Of a DNA stretch of 64,000 nucleotides, positions 7,279 through 15,711 are shown in pieces; within the stretch, counting starts at the first letter, position 1; every line of letters starts with the position of its first letter. Source of the DNA: Micromonospora cremea (GTDB taxonomy: Bacteria > Actinomycetota > Actinomycetes > Mycobacteriales > Micromonosporaceae); NCBI RefSeq assembly GCF_900143515.1, contig NZ_FSQT01000001.1, positions 1,736,001-1,800,000 on the forward strand, in the 5' to 3' direction. The notes under the pieces were generated by a model, which was not told the DNA's origin, searched no databases, and was given only the letters and a program-made list of their open reading frames with translations. The position numbers and the translations under genes were made by a program.

Positions 7279-8988
7279 TCACGTCTTGCCCAGGCCGAAC
7301 AGGGCCCGGCCCAGGAGGCCGACCGCGAAGAGCACCGCGCTGAAGATGAGCGCGAGGCAGGACACCGACTGCCACGAGCCGTTGTCCCACTGGTGGTAGA
7401 TGAGGATGGACAGGGTTTGCGTCTTGGTGGTGAAGAGCAGCAGCGTTGTTGACAACTCGCGGAAGGCGAGGATGAAGACGAGGAACAGTGTCGATCCGAC
7501 GCCCGCCCGCACGAGGGGTAACGTGATGCTGCGCGCGGCGCGAATCCGTGTCGCGCCATGGGTGTAGGCGCTGTCCTCGAGGTCGCGTCCGATTTGGGAC
7601 AACCCCGAGCTCATGCCCTGGTATCCCTGAGGGAGGAACCTCGTCACCGAGGCCAGGACCAGGATGTAGAGCGTGCCGTAGAGCGGGATCGGGCTGCGCG
7701 TCCACGTCCATAGGAAGCCGAGACCCACCACGAGGGCGGGCATCGCGAGCGGCATCGCCGAGATGTAGCTGAGGACCTGCCGGCCCGGAACGTTGGTCTT
7801 GTTCACCACGAACGCGACGGCAAAGAACAGCAACCCGCCGAGGATCGCCGCGCCGAGCGACACAACCATGCTGTTCTGCAGGCCGAGGTAGAAGTCATCC
7901 GACTCGAGCGTACTGCTGAACCGGGCGGTGCTCAGCACCGAGGTGTCGAACAGGTCCCCCACCGAGCCGACGTACTGGCTGCGACGCAGCGCGCTCACGA
8001 CGAGCGCGAGCATCGGCAGCACCACCGCGATGAACAGATACAAGATCGTCGCGACGAGGGCGAGCCAACGCCATTTGCCGAGCGGCATCTTGCGGGGCCG
8101 ATAGCCCTTGCCCGTAACGGTCGCGTAGTCGTTGCGCTTGAGAATGCGGTTCTGGAGCGCGACCACGCCGAAGACCACGACCATGAGCGCCACCCCGACC
8201 GCGGCGGCCTGGTTCTGGTTCGGCCGGTAGGAGACCATCAGGTTGTAGATCCGTGACGACAGGGTCTCGATGCCGTTGGGCACGCCGAGGATCTGAACGA
8301 CGTCGAAGTTCTCCGCGATCAGCACGAAGACCAGCAGCGCCGCGGCGATCACCGCCGGCGTCAACAGCGGGAAGGTGACGTTGCGCAGGACGGTGAATCG
8401 CTTCGCGCCGTGGACCTGCGCGGATTCCTCAATCTCGGGGTTCATGACGGTCAACGCGCTGCCGATCAGGATGTAGGCATACGGCGAGTAGTACAGCGCG
8501 AAGATCCCGATCATGCCAGGGAGACTGTAGACGTTGAGGTTCCATCCGATGCCGATGCTGTCCAGCACGATATTGAGGTACCCGACCTCGGGCGAGGCCA
8601 GCAGGCTCCACGCCAAGGACGCGATCAGCAGCGAGATGAACAGCGGCATGAACCCGGCAAGGTGGATCAGCCACGGTGCAGGTGCGTCGGTGCGGGTGGC
8701 GAGCCACGCCAGCCCGCCACCGATGGCCAACGCGCCGAGGCAGCCGAAGGTGCTGACCACGATCGTGTGCAGGGCCGCGGTGGCGGTGCCCGTGCCCCAC
8801 AGCGCCCGGTAGTTCTCGAGTGTGAAGTTCCCGAGCGGGGATCCCGGCCGCGGTGGTGAATCGAGGAACGACGTGAGGATCAGGGTGCCGACTGGGACCA
8901 GGACGAGGACCGCCAGGATCGCGCCGAGGATGACGACCGGCGAGACGCGTTTGGCGCGGGCGGCATGAGCGGTCAGGTTCAGTACCAT
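7279..8988 (-). CDS. ABC transporter permease, two fused membrane domains (FbpB type)
   Basis: A 569-residue integral membrane protein with about 12 hydrophobic segments in two homologous halves. Each half carries a binding-protein-dependent transport signature (EIEESAQVHGAKRFTVLRNV in the first, DLEDSAYTHGATRIRAARSI in the second), where the EAA loop contacts the ATPase. The fused form is typical of Fe3+/spermidine-like importers such as FbpB. Its ATG overlaps the last 10 bp of the ATPase gene, showing coupled translation. Works with the binding protein at 6087 and the ATPase at 8979. Confidence 0.95.
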   Translation of the reverse strand: MVLNLTAHAARAKRVSPVVILGAILAVLVLVPVGTLILTSFLDSPPRPGSPLGNFTLENYRALWGTGTATAALHTIVVSTFGCLGALAIGGGLAWLATRTDAPAPWLIHLAGFMPLFISLLIASLAWSLLASPEVGYLNIVLDSIGIGWNLNVYSLPGMIGIFALYYSPYAYILIGSALTVMNPEIEESAQVHGAKRFTVLRNVTFPLLTPAVIAAALLVFVLIAENFDVVQILGVPNGIETLSSRIYNLMVSYRPNQNQAAAVGVALMVVVFGVVALQNRILKRNDYATVTGKGYRPRKMPLGKWRWLALVATILYLFIAVVLPMLALVVSALRRSQYVGSVGDLFDTSVLSTARFSSTLESDDFYLGLQNSMVVSLGAAILGGLLFFAVAFVVNKTNVPGRQVLSYISAMPLAMPALVVGLGFLWTWTRSPIPLYGTLYILVLASVTRFLPQGYQGMSSGLSQIGRDLEDSAYTHGATRIRAARSITLPLVRAGVGSTLFLVFILAFRELSTTLLLFTTKTQTLSILIYHQWDNGSWQSVSCLALIFSAVLFAVGLLGRALFGLGKT

Positions 8989-10124
8989 GCCTGCCCCTCG
9001 ATGTCGAAGACTCGTACCGCCGCCGGCGGGAGCGTCAGCCGCACCTTCGTGCCGCGCTCGAGCAGGTCGTCATTGCCGGTCCGCTTGACCTGGATCCGCT
9101 GTCCGGCGGAAGACTCGACGACGTACTGCGTGTGGTCGCCCATAAAGCTGGCGACGGCGACGACGCCCTCGACGGTGTTGTCCGCGGCGGGCTCGCCCCC
9201 CGCCGCCGCGATGCCGATCGCCTCCGGCCGGATCGACAGGGTGACCTTGTCGCCCACAGCGCCACGCATCGGGCAGGTCGTCTGCACGGTCGCGGCGCTC
9301 TGGCCGTCATCGGTGCCCCACCTGACCCCGCAGCCGGTGCCGTCCTTGCCAGTGGCCAGGACGCCGGGGAGGAAGTTGGTGGCACCGAGGAAGTCGGCCA
9401 CGAACTGCGTCGCTGGCCGCCGGTAGAGGGTCACTGGGTCAGTCAGCTGGACGATCTTCCCGTCGTGCATGACCCCGATGCGATCGGCGAGGGCTAGTGC
9501 CTCCCCCTGGTCGTGCGTGACGTAGATGCTTGTGGTCTTCAGCGACTCATGCAGCTCCTTCAGCTCGATCCGCAGCCGCTCGCGCAGGCGGGCGTCGAGG
9601 TTACTCAGCGGCTCGTCGAGCACCAGCACGCTTGGGCGCATCGCGAGGCTGCGGGCAAGCGCGACCCGCTGCATCTGCCCACCGCTCAGCAGGCTCGCCG
9701 GTCGTGGCCCGAGCTCGGTCAGGCCGAGCAACTCGAGGGTCCGGTCGACCCGCTCGTCGGACTCGCGCTTGGCCAGCTTCTGGATCTTCAACGAGAACTG
9801 GACGTTCTGGCGGACGGTCATGTGCGGCCAGATCGCGTAGGACTGGAAGACCATGCCGATCCCGCGCTCGTTGGCTGGGATATGCAGCCGCTTCGAGGAG
9901 TCGAAGACGACCCGGCCATCGATTGTGATGCGGCCTTCATCCGGGTCCTCAAGGCCCACGATTGAGCGCATCGTCGTTGTCTTGCCACAGCCGGAGGGGC
10001 CGAGCAGGACGAGAGTCTCGCCTTGTCTAACCGAAAGGTCCACCCCGTCCACGGCGGCCTTGCCGTTGAACGTCTTGCGCAACGCGGTTATCTCGACCGA
10101 GACGTTGGCGTCTGCCGAGGTCAT
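8979..10124 (-). CDS. ABC transporter ATP-binding protein (PotA/FbpC type)
   Basis: A 381-residue ATPase. I start it at the ATG at 10124, which has GGAGGGG just upstream; an in-frame extension to 10283 lacks family similarity. Walker A is GPSGCGKT (residues 42-49), the Q-loop is FQSYAIWP, the signature is LSGGQ (146-150) and Walker B is VLVLDEP (166-172), followed by an H-loop (YVTHDQ). The C-terminal third is a TOBE_2-like regulatory domain as in PotA, UgpC and FbpC. Powers the importer encoded by the next two genes. Confidence 0.95.
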   Translation of the reverse strand: MTSADANVSVEITALRKTFNGKAAVDGVDLSVRQGETLVLLGPSGCGKTTTMRSIVGLEDPDEGRITIDGRVVFDSSKRLHIPANERGIGMVFQSYAIWPHMTVRQNVQFSLKIQKLAKRESDERVDRTLELLGLTELGPRPASLLSGGQMQRVALARSLAMRPSVLVLDEPLSNLDARLRERLRIELKELHESLKTTSIYVTHDQGEALALADRIGVMHDGKIVQLTDPVTLYRRPATQFVADFLGATNFLPGVLATGKDGTGCGVRWGTDDGQSAATVQTTCPMRGAVGDKVTLSIRPEAIGIAAAGGEPAADNTVEGVVAVASFMGDHTQYVVESSAGQRIQVKRTGNDDLLERGTKVRLTLPPAAVRVFDIEGQAWY

Positions 10125-10206
10125 ATGCTCCCCTCCGTCACTGTCCGGGTGGCGGCCCCGGGTACCGGCTGGGACGCGGTCGCGCGCCGAGGCACGCGAC
10201 CCGCCG

Positions 10207-10599
10207 TCACGAGTGCGTTGGGTGATCATGGTCGGCAATGACGTCTTGGGCAATACGGAACGCCGACACCGCAGCTGGGACACCGGCGTAGATGCCCGCG
10301 TGCAGGAGGGCCTCCTGGATCTCCTCCTTGGTGCACCCGTTGCGTAGGGCGCCGGCCACGTGCAGGCGGAGTTCGTGCTCGCGCCCGAGGGCGGCCAGCA
10401 TGCCGAGGTTGATCAGACTGCGGACGCGGTCCGGCAGACCGTCCCTGTTCCACAGCCAACCCCAGCAGTACTCGGTGACGAGCTCTTGCAGCGGGCGTCC
10501 GAATTCCGAGGCGCTCGCCAGGGAGCGATTCACGTATTCGTCGCCGAGGACGCGTCGGCGCGCCGCCGTGCCAGCAGCGAAACGGTCTTCGTTGAGCAT
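10207..10599 (-). CDS. Carboxymuconolactone decarboxylase family protein
   Basis: A 130-residue protein from the ATG at 10599, which has GGAG 6 bases upstream. Longer in-frame starts to 10770 would cover the promoter region. The all-helical CMD fold is visible (EYCWGWLWNRDGLPDRVRSL, LGMLAALGREHELRLHVAG, and GCTKEEIQEALLHAGIYAG). The family includes gamma-carboxymuconolactone decarboxylase (PcaC) and AhpD-like proteins. No C-x-x-C AhpD motif is seen, so the PcaC-like branch is favoured. First gene of the leftward operon, 82 bp before the ATPase gene. Confidence 0.9.
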   Translation of the reverse strand: MLNEDRFAAGTAARRRVLGDEYVNRSLASASEFGRPLQELVTEYCWGWLWNRDGLPDRVRSLINLGMLAALGREHELRLHVAGALRNGCTKEEIQEALLHAGIYAGVPAAVSAFRIAQDVIADHDHPTHS

Positions 10600-10733
10600 C
10601 ACAAGCTCCGTCTTCACGTGGTGGCCCGGCCCATGCCGGGTCCGGTCTATGCCGTTTGTCCGGTCGTTCCGCATCGATTGGCTGGTAGGTCCGGCCCAAA
10701 CTCTTCGAGGGTTGGAGGGGTACGCCCTCATGC

Positions 10734-10874
10734 TGTGCGCTTTGCGCGCATCTGCTCGATAGGCGCGCAAGCAACGTAGCCACTGTTTCAGCGAGGTGTC
10801 AAGGAATCGTCCGAGGCGCCCGGGGTGTTGACTCGCTTCTCTCGACGCGGCTAGGGTGTGCGCTTACCGCGCAC
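10734..10874. promoter_or_regulatory. Divergent promoter region with two similar palindromic operator candidates
   Basis: Between the two catabolic operons, a promoter for the rightward operon is visible: TTGACT at 10828-10833, an 18-bp spacer and TAGGGT at 10852-10857. Two related dyads flank it. One is TGTGCGC-TTT-GCGCGCA at 10734-10750; the other is GTGCGC-N5-GCGCAC at 10858-10874, overlapping the -10/start region. Both contain TGTGCGCTT. They are good candidates for sites of the IclR protein at 3566, which would then control both operons. Binding is inferred. Confidence 0.5.
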
Positions 10875-10927
10875 TTGCGCGCTCAGTGAGCAAGCCCCAG
10901 CTACGCCCGCCCCCTGGAGTCGTGCTT

Positions 10928-11833
10928 ATGGATATCGGACTTGTCGGTTTAGGAGCGATGGGCGGACCCATCTCGCGCCATCTACTCGAAGCGGGCAACA
11001 CGGTCACCGGCTACGACGTCTCTGCGGCGGCCCTGTCCCGGTTCAGCTCCCATGGCGGGAAGGCGGCGGGCTCGCCCCGCGAGGTGTCCGACCAGGCCGA
11101 GACCGTGCTCTGTAGCCTGCCCACGGCGGCCATCGTCGCCCAGGTCGTGCAGGGGGAGTCCGGCCTGATCGGTGGGCGGGCCATGCGGACGTTCGTGGAA
11201 CTGTCCACTGTGGGCCGCCCGGCGGCCAGGACCGCAGCCGCGACGCTCGCGGCGGCCGGCGTCGGCTATGTCGACGCCCCCGTGAGCGGTGGGGTGACGG
11301 GAGCCGAGCTGGGCACACTGGCTGTCATGGTGTCCGGTGACGAGAACCTGGTCGACACCGTCGAGCCGCTGCTGCAGACCTTCAGCTCCTCGGTGATCCG
11401 CGTCGGCCCCGCACCCGGCCAGGCACAGGTGGTCAAGCTCGCCAACAACCTGCTGTCGGCGACCGCCATCGTGGTCAGCGCGGAGGCAGTGCTCCTCGCC
11501 GTTAAGTCGGGAGTCGACCCGCGGGTGGCGCTGGACGTCATCGGGCGCGGCACCGGGCGCAACTCGGCCGTGAACGACAAGTTCCCGCGCCTGGTGGTGC
11601 CGCGGCGCTTCGAGTCGGGCTTCAAGCTGGGCCTCCTGGCCAAGGACCTGCGGCTGTGCATGGGCGCTGCCGAGGACACGACGACCCCGATGCTCGCCGG
11701 TCGCGTGATCGAGAGCCTCGTCGCGCTCGCGGAGGGGCAGTTCGGATCCGACGCCGACTCCCTCGACTACGTGCGGATGGTTGAGCAATGGGCACACGCC
11801 CAGATCGACGACATCTCGTGGACGGCCGCGTGA
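10928..11833 (+). CDS. NAD(P)-dependent beta-hydroxyacid dehydrogenase (3-hydroxyisobutyrate dehydrogenase family)
   Basis: A 301-residue protein from the ATG at 10928; upstream codons overlap the promoter. The N-terminal Rossmann motif GLGAMG (residues 7-12), the substrate-binding DAPVSGG (116-122) and the catalytic-lysine segment KLANN (Lys170) define the beta-hydroxyacid dehydrogenase family (3-hydroxyisobutyrate, tartronate semialdehyde and related reductases). First gene of the rightward operon. It would oxidise a beta-hydroxyacid to a semialdehyde, or the reverse, which fits the aldehyde dehydrogenase that follows. Confidence 0.93.
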   Translation: MDIGLVGLGAMGGPISRHLLEAGNTVTGYDVSAAALSRFSSHGGKAAGSPREVSDQAETVLCSLPTAAIVAQVVQGESGLIGGRAMRTFVELSTVGRPAARTAAATLAAAGVGYVDAPVSGGVTGAELGTLAVMVSGDENLVDTVEPLLQTFSSSVIRVGPAPGQAQVVKLANNLLSATAIVVSAEAVLLAVKSGVDPRVALDVIGRGTGRNSAVNDKFPRLVVPRRFESGFKLGLLAKDLRLCMGAAEDTTTPMLAGRVIESLVALAEGQFGSDADSLDYVRMVEQWAHAQIDDISWTAA

Positions 11834-11897
11834 TGACGGCGGAGGCACGTCGGGACGCTGGCGCGATATGTGCGCACACGGGAAGGGTGACAGAACT

Positions 11898-13379
11898 ATG
11901 ACGGAACAGGTGCGGGATCGCAAGACGTACGCGATGCGCATCGGCGGCGAGTGGCGGCCGGCGATTCGCCAGTTCGACAGCATCGACCCCTTTACCGGAC
12001 AGCCGTGGGCGTCGGTGCCGGAGGCTACCGAGGCCGACGTGGACGATGCCGTCGCCGCGGCTCGCGTCGCGTTCGACGACGGCCGCTGGTCGCGCCTGCC
12101 GGGCGCCGAGCGGGGCGAGGCGCTGCGCCGGCTGGCCGACCTCATCCTAGAGTCGGCCGACGAGCTCGCGCTGAGCGAGGTGCGCGACAACGGCAAGCTG
12201 CTGCGCGAGATGCGCGACCAGGTCCGCAGCCTGCCGGCCCACTACCGGTACTTCGCCGGGCTCGCCGACAAGATCGACGGGCGGGTTGTCGATACAGGTC
12301 GGGACAACTACTTCGGGATGGTGCTGCGCGAGCCGATCGGCGTCGTCGCCGCCATCCTGCCGTGGAACTCGCCGCTCCTGCTCCTAACCTTCAAGCTCGC
12401 GCCGGCGCTGGCCGCCGGTTGCACGGTGGTCGTCAAGCCCTCCGAGCAGGCGCCGGTGTCGATCCTGAAGTTCGCGGAGCTGGTCGACAAGGCCGGTATC
12501 CCGGCGGGCGTCTTCAACACGGTCGCCGGATCGGGCAAGGACGTCGGGCAGTGGCTGGTGTCGAACCCGGGAATCGACAAGGTGTCCTTCACCGGATCGG
12601 GCGTGACCGGCGCGGCGATCGCCGCTCAGGCGGCGACGCACCTCGCGCCGACCGCCCTCGAGCTTGGCGCCAAGTCCGCGAACATCGTCTTCGACGACTG
12701 CGAGGTGGATGCGGCGGTCAACGGACTGCTCGCCGGCATCTTCGCCGCCGCCGGCCAGAGCTGTATCGCTGGCTCGCGCGCGCTCGTGCAGCGCGGCGTC
12801 GCCGACGAGGTGACGGCAAAGCTGACCGAGCGCACGCGCAAGATCAGGCTCGGCGACCCCCGCCTGACAGAGACCGAGATGGGCCCGATCGCCTTCCCGG
12901 CCCAGCGCGACAAGGTAGCGTCCTTTGTGGAGCAGGCACGGGTCGACGGTGCCACAGTGGTCACCGGTGGGCGGACGACCGGCGAGATCGAGCAGTTCTA
13001 CGAGCCCACGATCTTGTCGAATCTCCCCACGACGTCCCGGGTGTGGCGCGAGGAGATCTTCGGTCCGGTCCTCGCCGTGACGGTCTTCGACACCGAGGAG
13101 GACGCGGTCGCGCTCGCCAACGCCACCGACTACGGCCTGGCCGCCGGCGTGTGGACCACCGATGTGCGACGGGCACTGCGCCTTGCCCGCCGGCTAGTCG
13201 CCGGGACCATCTGGATCAATGCATATCGTACGCTCAACTACGCGATGCCATTTGGCGGCCTCAAGCGCAGCGGCTACGGTCGGGAGAACGGCGTCGAGGC
13301 CATGCACGAGTATCTGACCGACAAGGCCGTCTGGATCGAGCTCACCGGCGCGACCCGCGACCCCTTCACCATCGGCTGA
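11898..13379 (+). CDS. Aldehyde dehydrogenase family protein
   Basis: A 493-residue protein from the ATG at 11898 with GGAAGGG about 10 bases upstream. Key residues of NAD(P)+-dependent aldehyde dehydrogenases are present: Asn157 (PWNSP), Glu255 (LELGAK), the cofactor loop FTGSG (231-235) and the nucleophile Cys289 (GQSCIAGSR). It oxidises an aldehyde or semialdehyde to an acid. Its stop overlaps the next start by one base (TGATG), tying it to the CoA-transferase pair. A second, divergent aldehyde dehydrogenase lies at 21791. Confidence 0.95.
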   Translation: MTEQVRDRKTYAMRIGGEWRPAIRQFDSIDPFTGQPWASVPEATEADVDDAVAAARVAFDDGRWSRLPGAERGEALRRLADLILESADELALSEVRDNGKLLREMRDQVRSLPAHYRYFAGLADKIDGRVVDTGRDNYFGMVLREPIGVVAAILPWNSPLLLLTFKLAPALAAGCTVVVKPSEQAPVSILKFAELVDKAGIPAGVFNTVAGSGKDVGQWLVSNPGIDKVSFTGSGVTGAAIAAQAATHLAPTALELGAKSANIVFDDCEVDAAVNGLLAGIFAAAGQSCIAGSRALVQRGVADEVTAKLTERTRKIRLGDPRLTETEMGPIAFPAQRDKVASFVEQARVDGATVVTGGRTTGEIEQFYEPTILSNLPTTSRVWREEIFGPVLAVTVFDTEEDAVALANATDYGLAAGVWTTDVRRALRLARRLVAGTIWINAYRTLNYAMPFGGLKRSGYGRENGVEAMHEYLTDKAVWIELTGATRDPFTIG

Positions 13380-14434
13380 TGGACACCGCCACCCCTCAAG
13401 CCCTCGCCTTGCGGGTCCTCGAAGTCGGGCATACGACGCGGACGGCTGCATGCGGCTACCTGCTCTCCGGCGTCGGCGCGACCGTAACCAAACTGGTCGT
13501 GACCGACACAGGCGACGTCGGCGACGCGGACCGCGCTGCGCTGGGCAAGGCCGAGTCGCTCTATCTCGATCACGGCAAGTCCATCCGCGTGGTGTCCGCC
13601 GGCGCGGATGCTAGTGCCGAGGCCGTGCTGGACGGGGTTGACGTCGTGCTCTCCGGCTCGGACGCCGACCTCGTCGCGCTGCTCGGCGCCGACGCTGCCG
13701 GCCTGCGGGCGACGCGCCCGCAGCTGGTCGTCGCCCTCGCCACGGTGTTTGGTCGCTCGGGCGAGTACGGCTCGTACGTCGGTGGCGACCTGCTCGCGCT
13801 CGCCCTTGGGGGTCTGCTCAGCGTGATCGGCGAACGGGACCGCGAGCCGCTGCGGCTGGGCGGCAGCCAGGCGGAGTACTCCGCCGGTTTGGCGCTGTTC
13901 ACCGCGGTCATGACGGGCCTGTTCGCCCGCGAGACGTCGGGCCTGGGCGCGCTTGTGGAGACCTCGGCTGTACGCACCGTGGCCTACCTCGACTGGAAGA
14001 GCCACGTCTACTACGCCGACCGTGGCATCGTCCTGCAGCGCGGCTCCGACAGCGGCCCGCTCGTTCTCCAGTGCGCGGACGGCTACGTGGGCTTCTACTA
14101 CCGCGACGAGGAGTGGCCCGAGGTTAAGGCGCTCGTCGCCGACGCCCGCCTGGAGGACGAACGGTTCGCGACCCAGCTCGGTCGGGACAAGCATCGCACG
14201 GAATTCGCCGCCATCATGAACGACTTCAGCCGCCGGTTGCCCCGCAAGGAGCTCTACCACCTCAGCCAGGCCCGGCACATCCCGGCCGGATCCGTGCTGG
14301 GCATGGACGAGTTGGCCGACGATCCGCAGATGAAGGCGCGCGAGTTCTTCGGCACGAGGATCGCCGACGGTGTGCCGGTCACGGTGCCCCGGCTCCCGTG
14401 GACCGTCGACGGCATTCGAGAGGGGCAGTCATGA
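13379..14434 (+). CDS. Class III CoA-transferase (CaiB/BaiF), probably the non-catalytic subunit
   Basis: A 351-residue protein of the CaiB/BaiF fold (LALRVLEVGHTTRTAACGYL, LLALALGGLLSVIGE, and a C-terminal helical region with GMDELADDPQMKAREFF). It is shorter than usual for the family. At the place where formyl-CoA transferase has its catalytic Asp, this protein reads GSQAEYSAGLAL, with Glu and no Asp, whereas its partner has HPDQAVAL. The gene overlaps the next by ATGA. This pattern resembles the two-subunit BbsE/BbsF succinyl-CoA:benzylsuccinate CoA-transferase, in which subunits differ. The subunit assignment is inferred. Confidence 0.88.
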   Translation: MDTATPQALALRVLEVGHTTRTAACGYLLSGVGATVTKLVVTDTGDVGDADRAALGKAESLYLDHGKSIRVVSAGADASAEAVLDGVDVVLSGSDADLVALLGADAAGLRATRPQLVVALATVFGRSGEYGSYVGGDLLALALGGLLSVIGERDREPLRLGGSQAEYSAGLALFTAVMTGLFARETSGLGALVETSAVRTVAYLDWKSHVYYADRGIVLQRGSDSGPLVLQCADGYVGFYYRDEEWPEVKALVADARLEDERFATQLGRDKHRTEFAAIMNDFSRRLPRKELYHLSQARHIPAGSVLGMDELADDPQMKAREFFGTRIADGVPVTVPRLPWTVDGIREGQS

Positions 14435-15711
14435 CCGGGCGCGGCCCGCTGGACGGGCTCAAGGTGGTCGACCTCGGCAACATCACAGCCGGCGGTCGGA
14501 CGTCGCAGTTCCTTGGTGACTTCGGCGCGACGGTCGTCAAGGTCGAGGGTCCAAGGCGGCCGGATCCCTTCCGGCACTGGAGCGGGGTCACCGGGGAGGC
14601 CGGTGCCGGGGACCTGGCCAGCCCGCCGTTCCGCGTCGTCGGGCGCAACAAGACGTCGGTTGCCATCGATCTAAAGCATCCGGACGGTATCGCGCTGATG
14701 CGCCGTCTCGTCGAGGACGCGGACTTGGTCGTCGAGAACTTCCGGCGCGGCGTGATGGAGAGGCTCGGCCTCGGCTTCGACACGCTCGTGAGCTGGAACC
14801 CCCGCATCTCCTGGCTGTCGATCTCCAGCCAGGGAACGGACGGCCCGGAGCGCGACCATGTCTCCTTCGGCGGCACGCTCGAGGCGCTCGGCGGCATGAT
14901 GGCCGTCACCGGATACGGGCCTGCAGAGCCGACCTGGACCACGTCCAAGGTCAACCACCCGGACCAGGCGGTCGCCCTGCTCGCCCCCGGCCTCGCGCTG
15001 TGGAGTGTGCTCGTCGCCCGCCGACGCGGTCGGGGTATCCACGTCGATCTAGCGCAGCGGGAGACCGTCGTCGCCCTCATCGGCGAGCTGGTCACCATGG
15101 CCTCGTTGACCGGCGTAGCCCCGGTCGCCGCGGGCAACCTGGCACCCGGCGAGGTCGGGCTGTGCCTGCCCGCCCGCGGGCAGGACGAGTGGGTCGCAGT
15201 CAGCCTGACCGACGACACTCAGTGGCGTGGCCTGCTCGATGTCGCCGGGCGCCCCAAGTTGGCCCGCGACGATCGGTTCGCTACCCCGGCCGCGCGGCAG
15301 GCCAACCACGGCGAGCTGACGCAGGAACTGGCCAAATGGTCACGCAAGCACGACAAGGCCGAACTGATGCGCACACTCCAGCGCAGCGGCGTCCCCGCCG
15401 CTGCCGTCCTGCGGGCCTGGGAGCTCGAGGGCGAGCAGGAGGCCCGCGGCGAGACGCTGCACGTAGCCGTCCCGACCTTCGCCGGAAAGCCGGAAGCCCA
15501 GGTCTCCTGGCCGTTCACGATCGACGGCGAAGCCCAGCCCGCCATCTACCGACGAGCGCCACGAGTCGGCGAGGACACGGTTGATGTCCTATCGCGACTC
15601 GGAGTGGAGCCAGACCGACTGCGAGAGCTACTCGATGCCGGGGTGATCGCGGTCGCCGACCGCGATTCGGAAGGACTCACCCCGCCAGTTCAGGAACGGA
15701 GCACCATATGA
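14431..15711 (+). CDS. Class III CoA-transferase (CaiB/BaiF), probable catalytic subunit
   Basis: A 426-residue CaiB/BaiF protein with the family N-terminus (LDGLKVVDLGNITAGGRTSQ, GATVVKVEGP), the LKHPDGIALMRRLVEDADLV segment and VVENFRRGVMERLGLG. A conserved Asp in NHPDQAVALL aligns with the catalytic Asp that forms the enzyme-CoA anhydride. Coupled at both ends by ATGA overlaps. With the preceding protein it would move CoA from a donor such as succinyl-CoA to a carboxylic acid, activating the substrate for the thiolase and hydratase encoded downstream. Confidence 0.92.
   Translation: MTGRGPLDGLKVVDLGNITAGGRTSQFLGDFGATVVKVEGPRRPDPFRHWSGVTGEAGAGDLASPPFRVVGRNKTSVAIDLKHPDGIALMRRLVEDADLVVENFRRGVMERLGLGFDTLVSWNPRISWLSISSQGTDGPERDHVSFGGTLEALGGMMAVTGYGPAEPTWTTSKVNHPDQAVALLAPGLALWSVLVARRRGRGIHVDLAQRETVVALIGELVTMASLTGVAPVAAGNLAPGEVGLCLPARGQDEWVAVSLTDDTQWRGLLDVAGRPKLARDDRFATPAARQANHGELTQELAKWSRKHDKAELMRTLQRSGVPAAAVLRAWELEGEQEARGETLHVAVPTFAGKPEAQVSWPFTIDGEAQPAIYRRAPRVGEDTVDVLSRLGVEPDRLRELLDAGVIAVADRDSEGLTPPVQERSTI

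Noticed and set aside
6087..10124. Iron(III) import as the role of the ABC transporter
   Set aside because: The family resembles iron importers, but the operon contains only catabolic genes; an organic-anion substrate is more likely, so iron is not claimed.
11951..13378. N-terminal extension of the first CoA-transferase through the aldehyde dehydrogenase gene
   Set aside because: The extension is an out-of-frame shadow of the dehydrogenase; the TGATG overlap at 13377-13381 gives the true start.
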